From contig OX381709.1 in assembly GCA_947462335.1 (NCBI GenBank), forward strand, positions 36,102,186 through 36,166,185: a DNA stretch of 64,000 nucleotides, written 5' to 3'. Of the stretch, positions 56,701 to 64,000 are shown piece by piece (within the stretch, counting starts at the first letter, position 1; every line of letters begins with the position of its first letter). The notes beneath the pieces are model-generated. The model saw only the letters and a list, made by a program, of their open reading frames with translations, searched no databases and was not told the origin of the DNA. The stretch is from Harmothoe impar. Lineage: Eukaryota; Annelida; Polychaeta; Phyllodocida; Polynoidae. A program made the position numbers and the translations under genes.

Positions 56701-57510
56701 CCCATCTCTTTATTAGTTAAATTCTATATTGCACTCTACAGGGTTATTCCACTAATGTGAATTAGACTGACGGATCCCTTAAGGGTTCATGTTAGTGAGA
56801 TACACGCTGATGCATGGTGGCTTTTCTATTTTAACAAATTTACAGGGAAAAGTGAACGAGTGGATTCGTTACTGCTGCCACCTAGCATGAACAGTGAGAG
56901 GCAAGGTGCTGGACAGGTGTCCATGACTCTGAAACCGCTATCGCTACTATGCCTAGGGCGACGCTTATTGGTACCAATAGCACACTATGAGGAGCCGCTA
57001 AAAGTGGCTCAGAATGGCTCACGGACTTGATTGGTTGATTGGAGTCCAATCAGGGCCCTCGTACAAACATCGGACGTCAGTAGGAGGTCCCTGTTTGGCC
57101 AGTGACGTCAAAAAACACCCAAAGGTTCTTGACTACGTTTGGTAGCATGTCACGCGTTTTATTCATTGAATCAAAGCATCATTTCTTTTGTCTTAAAGTA
57201 TGTCATAGTTATACTCTCCTTGAACTCAAATCATATAGGATTATCTTTATATATCCCTAGCATCAAGTAAACAAAGCATTTGAAGAATACGAACGAGCAC
57301 AATGTCACGTCACATAAGCCAAAGTAGGATCACAGTGGCACATAGCAGAGAGTGAACCTAGCTATTGACACTGTATGAATGGTGTAGGTGCCCGTTTACA
57401 TCAGATGTACCTGCATGAAACTACACGATACATCATTGTGATACTACAAGCTTGCTAACTTACTTTCATTTAAAATAAACTGATTTTCTAGCAAACAAGG
57501 AAATTCAGAA
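53800..57510. other. Arrestin 3' UTR and convergent intergenic region
   Basis: No coding frame is supported. Candidate poly(A) signals AATAAA on the plus strand are at 54095-54100, 54417-54422, about 55112 and about 56568, so the 3' UTR could be 0.3 to 2.8 kb. A CTCF-like word (minus strand, 56872-56887) lies between the two convergent genes. Confidence 0.4.
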
Positions 57511-58666
57511 TCAACTAACAAAATTCAGACTCGAACTGTCAGTCACAGGAGATTTCTCGTGTCTCCTCATCATCAAGCAGCAGCAACAACAGAGCTCTCT
57601 CAAACTATGCCTGAACTTGCTGCCTCCAATGCAGTACAGAAAGAAGTTGATTCCATTGTTAGTATAGTAGGTTTTGTTTGCAAGGTGAAATATAAAGATA
57701 AATACAGCATGTTTGTACGGTGATGACCATTGGTCAACAAAGAAGAACATATTAACAGGTATACATTGAGGCAAATTGAGAATAACAAAAGAAATACCCA
57801 CGAGAGACAACATAATCGACAACTGACGTTGAGCAGAGCTGTCAACTGATGCAGAAGGATTCCCATTGCCAAAGTCCAGAGTCTTTGCTCGTTTGCGAAT
57901 GGTTGATACAATAATAATATTCATTACAACAATTCCAACAAAAGGAAACAGGAAATTGATGAATGAAAATGCCCAGGCGTACAAATCCATGTTTGGTATA
58001 GGAAATATATATGAACTACAAGTGTAAGAAGGGTTGCCAATGTGGCGTGCCATAACAAAGTGAGGAATGTTTAACAAACACGCAGCCAGTAAGAGAACAC
58101 AGATTGTAACTTTAACGTGAGTAGTGCTGCAGTACTGGTGTGCTCTCAAAGGAAACTTGATGGCCAACACCTGGTCAACTGTCATTCCAATAATCAGGAA
58201 CATCCCATATTGAATTGAGCTTAAACCCATGTAAGCTAGAATCTGACATTCAATCTGTACATATGGCTTTCCAAACATAAATCAGCCATTCATACCCTTT
58301 TCTGAATAATGCTACACTGTCAGTAACTGCTAAGGCAGCCATATACAAGCAGCAGGAGATACACTGGTTTTCCTTCTTCATCATAAGTAGGAATGACATA
58401 AGATTTCCTGCTATACCTACAGGCACAATGATAGGCAGCCAGATCAGATGGATGTACCATCCTGCCCAATACAATGTGAAATGCTGAGACTCTTTTTGAA
58501 TCCAATCATGGTCTTTACTCTGAGAACTGTTGACAGCATCCCTTACTGTGTTGCCATCAAGAACGCCTGTAGTAATATCATGGATGATACCATTAGCCTC
58601 TATGGTTATGCCACTATCCGTTGCAGAGATATCAGTTCTTTCCCATTCGTTGCGTATTTCATACAT
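57511..58666 (-). pseudogene. Class A (rhodopsin-like) GPCR, single exon, one frameshift
   Basis: Two minus-strand frames join into one receptor. The first, from its first ATG at 58666, holds an N-terminal tail with an NSS glycosylation site, TM1 (IIVPVGIAGNLMSFLLMM) and TM2 (LYMAALAVTDSVAL), then stops at 58250. The second (58278 to 57511) holds TM3 to TM7. One base gained or two lost near 58255-58280 separates them. TM3 Cys (QIECQIL) and the extracellular-loop Cys (SYTCSSY) are present. The E/DRY position reads DQV, so Arg3.50 is missing. TM6 has LNLP and TM7 reads NFFLY at the NPxxY position. A CCCCC cluster after TM7 suggests palmitoylation. It looks like the intronless peptide/orphan-type receptors expanded in amphioxus; the ligand is unknown. 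No ATG lies upstream in frame before a stop, so an upstream exon remains possible. Confidence 0.8.
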
Positions 58667-58747
58667 TGGTGTGGTACTGTAGCGGATACTATCAATTCTT
58701 GGTGTGACCTCGTTACTTCTTATGGTGGTATAATTATTGTGTGACAA

Positions 58748-60644
58748 TGGTGCTACAGTCTTCTGGGATACATCTTGAATAGATTAATAGAAAACATCTT
58801 AATCCTCCCTCGATTCTACCAGGGGTTAATCTGAAATACTATTCAAGTTAGTAGATGGATATGAAGAGTACTGGGGTTAATAATTAAACTGAATAGATTA
58901 ATTCATGTTGGTGAAAATGTACATACCCCGCCATGTAAGTACATGTACCTCGTATTTAAACCCAGTTCACTGACAATTTACTCAAGGCATTGTGGGTGGC
59001 TAACCACTGCTGGTTAATTATATGCATACATTCTTGGGTCAACTTCCTCCCCCAAATACCAAGTTCGATGCATTACCTTCTCCGACCCACAGTGCACTGA
59101 GTGCATTGTCAGTATATACATACCACTGTAATATCTCACTTAAAACAAACAAAACTGTAACAGAACTATAACCAAACCCATTTACCTTTAAAGGATGGGC
59201 TGATTAAAGGTATACAACACAATCTATGCGTACGGCACCTGGTGGCAAAAAAAGAAACTACCTGCAACCATGATATTTGCAGATTTCTCATACTTCTATG
59301 TCATGATTTACCTTTATCTACCATTTAAGTGTTTTACCTTGGCATTCTACATCATATCTTGATCACTTTATTTCATTTTTGCCATGTCCATAGGCTCATA
59401 CAGTAAATAGATCAGTTTTTATTTTGATTAATTCAGGATAATTTTATTTTGCCCGTGACCCCATATTTTCTTGTTTTCAACATGTTTCTAATGATCATAT
59501 AAATGCATGCCTGCATTTTCATTGAGAAATTGTTGGGAGATTTTTTTCTGTGTGGAAAATTGTAGAAAAATATGATTTTCTCATGAGGGCCTATACGTAA
59601 TGCACTCAAATGTGAATGCCCTGTATAAGACAAATGAACCCCGTGACATGGGCTTTTTTCCTTTTTTTGTGTTCCATAAGCATCAGGCTAATATCCCTAA
59701 GCGTCATTAAGGAAAATTGTTGGTCGATTTAAAATTAGCTAGATTATGTTGTATACCTTTAAGACTAAGGGAAAGGACATTCAGACATGCAGTGATTCCA
59801 TCTAGGGAAGAGAGCAGAATGATTAAAATTATTGGGAAAATGATTTTTTTTGAATACAGGTAAAATGGGTGGCGTCTAGTCACTTGACAAGTTTGTCCCT
59901 TGTTGTATCTACGGCAGCTGACTTTTTGATCCCGTAAATAGGAGGATTGGTGAATACGTTTACACCTATACATGGAAAAGGTCTATGCCATATTATGTTT
60001 CATGTTCGATGCCTGGGCATTATGTCACGTATTTGCATGATAGAAATCACTTATTCTTGACAGGAATTAGCCCAATACGTTGTTCCACCTACCAGTGCTG
60101 TTGGTTGTTGATATAGGTTCCTGCAGCCTCAGCAACTTTAGGTGATGGTATCTGTTGCAGATTACATGTACCATCATGTGACATGGTGGTGGCCATTGTA
60201 GGTGAACGGTGACTATAGATGACTACAGGATAGCATAATAGGTAAATAAATAATTCCAGTACAGTGTCTATTATATGCCATACAACAATTTTTCTGGGTT
60301 CATTCATCCCATTCTCAGCTGCATTTAGTATGATTATATGTACAGCATCACATAACACTGTCGGGCAAAATGCCTTGCACTTCGTCTATTGTATGTTTCT
60401 GTTATTGATGGTAATTTTATTGGCATTAATGTCGTAGCATACACAGGATGATTTTTAATTTCAATGCCAAGGAAGTAATAAAAGATACCACTTCATAGAA
60501 AGGATGATTCTACAAAATTAATGAAATATTAGTGAAAGTCTTTCTCTGTCTCTGTCTCTGTATGAGTATCACTCTGACCAACGCCAAAGTGTTTCTTATA
60601 TGAAAAATACCTTATTAACTATGGAATAATAACATAAAAATGAA
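58748..60644. other. Intergenic stretch, no gene seen
   Basis: AT-rich sequence upstream of the GPCR. No exon, RNA gene or well-formed repeat could be supported. Confidence 0.45.
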
Positions 60645-60787
60645 CGAGTAAAAACACAACTGGATGTACAACGACGAGTTTGGGTGTCCGTATTGCACGG
60701 TGCGCACGGCTGCGCAGCAGGAGTTGCACCATGCGATGCGGACACCCAAACAATTAAGTCGTCGTACATCCAGTTGTATTTTTACGA
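60645..60787. mobile_element. ~143-bp foldback element with ~60-bp arms
   Basis: The left arm (GTAAAAACACAACTGGATGT and onward, to about 60705) is inverted at the right (to about 60787). Arm features include GTTTGGGTGTCCG and its inverse CGGACACCCAAAC, and GCACGGTGC against TGCACCATGC. A 7-bp insertion distinguishes the right arm. A long stem with a short GC-rich loop suggests a MITE or hairpin-forming transcript. Confidence 0.75.
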
Positions 60788-61112
60788 GTTCTTTTTTTGT
60801 TTTATTATACCTAGCATATGACATTGGGAAGATTATGATAGATTATGATAGATATTACGATAGATGTTACGATAGATATCCCGGAATACTCATTTGCGAG
60901 TTGCCCTGTTTTACGCACCACCCCATCTCTTTGCGCACCATTTTCCGTATCACACATGTCGCAATACAGAGGTTTGTATACACACATAGCTAGTCTGGCG
61001 CCTCTATGTTGTAGGAATAGCAATTTCATATGCTATGTATAATAACATAGTTAGCTAACTGCTAAATGCAATTATGGATTCAACAGGTGTACAAGGTGGT
61101 TAGTTCTGAAGT

Positions 61113-62245
61113 CCCACTCAACAAAAAAACGTTATTTTGACCCACAATAAACGTTTCCTGAAGGATTACAAAACGTTTGTTTCTAACGTTTGTTTTACGT
61201 AAAAATGTTGACTCCAAATAACGTATATAAACCCTTTTGACAAACGTTTGGATGTGGAACCTTATTCTCATCTCAAATAACGTTTTTTAATGGTTAAAAT
61301 ATAGTTTTTGATGGTCAAAATATAGGTTTTTCATGGCCCTTTTTAACCCAACCCAGCTATATTTTCCCCCGATTATTTTTCTCAATTTCTCCTGCTAATA
61401 TAACAGTGTTATCCCGGCCATCCAGCAAAGACTGATTAGATCCTCATTGACTCTATTATCGTATAGGGCAGAGAACATGCCCTGGCTCCGCTGTTGCTGT
61501 AAGGGTACCAACATTTGGACCTCTAAGAGGGATAAGAAATCGCTCTGTGTGTCCTTTATTTCGTGAGTGGAGGCTTGAACTTGGTTGGCTATAAGTAATT
61601 CTTATTACCACATTTTGGGTGTTAGTATCACTATACCCTGCATAAATCATATTACAATTATTCAATTGGACATCATTTGTAAAATCCTGATCCAACATGG
61701 AATACTTCAAGTGCAATGAGCAAAATGTGTTTGTGAAAGTATTGTTTTCACACCTTTTAATTGATAGAAATAGGTGAATGCCTAGATAAATTCCATGAGA
61801 GGGATAGTGCTGCCTCCTGGTAGCAGATACTAGAATCAATAGAAACGTTTATTAACATCAAAATAAAGTTTTCATTCCAACGTTTTTATCTAAACCATGC
61901 GGAAACATTCAGCAATGTGAGAAAAGACAAACCGTTTTAGTCCAAACCATGTAGAAACGTTAAATAATGTTTTAAACACAAACGTTTTCATCTAAACCAT
62001 AGAGAAATGTTCAATAACGTTTTGGATACCAACATTTTTCCCCAACTCTATAGAAACATTAATTAACGTTGTGGAAACAAATGTTCACCTTTAAACTTTC
62101 TAGAAAGGTTGAATAACGTTCTAGATAGCAACGTTTGCATTAGAAACCATATAGAAACGTTTAGATGACGGTTTTAAACAAACGTTCTCCTGCAAACCCT
62201 CTACAAACGTTTGCAAATGTTTATGAACGTTTTTTGTTGAGTGGG
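61113..62245. mobile_element. 1.13-kb inverted-repeat element with AACGTT words
   Basis: The left end CCCACTCAACAAAAA (61113) and right end TTTTTTGTTGAGTGGG (to 62245) are inverted, each followed inward by AACGTT. Over twenty AACGTT/AAACGTT/ACGTTTT words lie in the outer parts (61130-61285 and 61840-62235). The right half has a loose period of about 65 bp containing AAACCATxTAGAAACGTT. The central 0.5 kb lacks the word. There is no transposase frame. Confidence 0.75.
61808..61823 (-). promoter_or_regulatory. CTCF-like motif
   Basis: The minus strand reads CTACCAGGAGGCAGCA, matching the CTCF core except at the first C. It lies inside the word-poor centre of the element at 61113-62245, so it may have been carried by the transposon. 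Confidence 0.3.
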
Positions 62246-64000
62246 GTGGGGCATCAGGCAGTTTTTTCAGAGTGGATTTCTGGGTCAGGGTTGTTCCAGT
62301 GGGGTAGGCCATGCCGCAGTGGAGAACTTTGGTATTTCCACGCAGGGGCTTTGGGCGTCTCAGAATGTTGTCCTCGTTCTTAAAACTCTTGTGCAGCAAT
62401 GCATATATAAGCCACAGTACTGGGACCCCATATCTTTTTCTCTCCTTTTTCCCATATCTTTACTATACTTTTCCGTTTTGAACTACGGTTTGTAAATCGG
62501 AAAATGACTTTTTAGAGGATTTTAGAGCAAAATCCGTAAAACTGGGCCCAAAACTGAGCTAAGCAAAATCAAACCGATGGGGCTTGCCCTAACAAACCCA
62601 AGGCTGCATTCTGTTGATTATTTCTTAAATATAATCATAACACAATAACCCGCAGCTCTTCCTACACATAGATAACAAAAGGTGAACATGATATTAACGA
62701 AAAAGAAAACTGTTCTCTTATTTAATTCTTTGTTAACTACAGTAATTAGGGGGGAATTAGGTCACTTATAACTGTTGTATACAGAAATTCATGAAAATGC
62801 AGGAAGTGATTTCTCTGATTCGAGAGTGTAAATAGGGTATATTATTTTAATGTTATGAAACCCCAATGATCCCTGGGCAAGCCTAGTACATACGACATGA
62901 AATGATTTCTTTGGGTTATGTGGCCTCATAATAGTTGATATTACTAATTAGTTTTTTCAATACAATGTGTTGCCTAGTAACAGTCCTATTTCTGCTAAAA
63001 TGAGTAGTTTTAGCCATTGCCTCCTTATATCCACCCCCTTAATAATTCGAAATTGTCATATTTTTGTTAAAATATGTGTCTAGCCATTGGTAACCGGAAA
63101 TACACAAAATGAGTACTTGATATTTTCACATCAGTTTAGATTTTTCTTTATACTAAGTGAAAAGTCATCCTGTAAGCTACAACCTTTGTATACTGAGCTA
63201 TATCCTTCCAAAGAAATATTTCAAAAACTCCAACAATTGTGAAAGGGTCATAAGATAAAGAAAGAACATTAGACATTCCTTTTAACTTTTTGTTTACTGA
63301 GGGGCCTAAACTTATATGAGGCCAAGCTTTGCATCCAAAGTGAATCCTTTTTGTGAATCCCAGGGTCCAGGTCATGACATAAGATGGTCTTTAAAACGCA
63401 GCAAGCACGCTACTTGATTCCAACGTCGGTCAGAGGCTGGTCTAATACTTCCCGACTGAAGGTATGAGATTCCACATTTTGCAAGGTTTGTCAACGTCAA
63501 AGTTCATTTAATCCTACAAAGGTTCTTTCTGATTTACGTCTATCTATAAAGTGTAGACGTATTTACATAATAGCAAATTTATGTTATAAGAGGTTGAATT
63601 CCGTCCCGAGACACTGGAAGATGATTCTGCATTGATGCTTCCCCCACTTGCTACCAGGTGGCAATGCTGAGCCCCAGCATGACCACTGCAGGCATTGTCC
63701 AAGCTCAAATACTGAAGGTCACGAGGAAGCAATTATTATTCCTCTATGTTTGTATATAGCATAATACACAAAATCAGCCATCTACAAAATTTGTTGGCCA
63801 TAGTGTTAGCCCTAGTCTAGTTAAACAATCCCTCACACACAATGTTTCAGCCTCAATAAAAGAGTTGACCGTGAAAATCTCAAGAACGTCACTTTTATGT
63901 ACAGGTAGTCCCATTTTGCCCTGTTTTGGGCCTAAAATCGACCTTTGGCCACATCAGTTTTTGCATGCCTCAGAAATTCCCCAACCCTTTACACAGCATA
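62246..64000. other. Intergenic stretch to the window end, no gene seen
   Basis: No supported gene. A CTCF-like word (CTACCAGGTGGCAATG) occurs at about 63650-63665. The remainder is AT-rich and unremarkable. Confidence 0.45.

Overview
The window looks like a piece of invertebrate deuterostome genome, most likely amphioxus (Branchiostoma). This is an inference. It rests on an arrestin-domain gene with small exons and GT-AG introns, an intronless rhodopsin-class GPCR, very dense short inverted-repeat elements and microsatellites, and an intronic minisatellite whose unit copies an exon-intron junction. That last arrangement has, as I recall, been reported in amphioxus under the name 'mirages'. 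No bacterial-style gene, tRNA, rRNA or CRISPR array was found.

Layout. Positions 1-36800 hold no gene I can support, but they are packed with short non-autonomous elements. Many are built on one plan: terminal inverted repeats, and an interior made of one short 'word' repeated many times, forward in one half and inverted in the other. Each element has its own word. Examples are 512-641, 1776-1887, 4112-4321, 5497-6236, 6812-7588, 17322-17589, 18221-18552, 24322-26389, 32910-35277 (with a second word element, 33178-34790, nested inside) and 61113-62245. Three copies of one ~775 bp MITE lie at 18919-19685, 28575-29354 and 30178-30958. Minisatellites and microsatellites lie at 16315-16453, 21468-21569 and 21660-22660.

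Positions 36802-38295 hold a 5'-truncated non-LTR retrotransposon tail inside a foldback-like repeat. An alpha-arrestin (ARRDC-type) gene runs on the plus strand from the ATG at 38547 to the stop at 53799, in six coding exons (360 codons). Exon 4 is followed by six 50-bp tandem copies of its own 3' end and splice donor. Intron 4 then carries a young 9.4-kb LTR retrotransposon (41742-51139) in the sense orientation. Its Ty3/gypsy-type pol is reduced to a catalytically broken integrase tail. Most of its interior is a large unfamiliar reading frame with a Lys/Pro/Ser/Thr-rich N-terminal half and two Cys/His zinc-finger-like motifs. That frame is preceded by a promoter-like block (CCAAT, NRF1-like palindrome, YY1-like motif), and promoter plus 5' coding part are tandemly duplicated as a 1668-bp unit.

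Downstream, on the minus strand and convergent with the arrestin gene, is a single-exon class A GPCR (57511-58666) broken by one frameshift. Arrestin-fold proteins and GPCRs belong to connected pathways, but I read their adjacency as coincidence. The two most unusual observations are the 'word-swapped' transposons (17.3 kb versus 24.3 kb), in which the linkers are conserved while the word has changed at every position, and the LTR element carrying a duplicated promoter-plus-ORF cassette.
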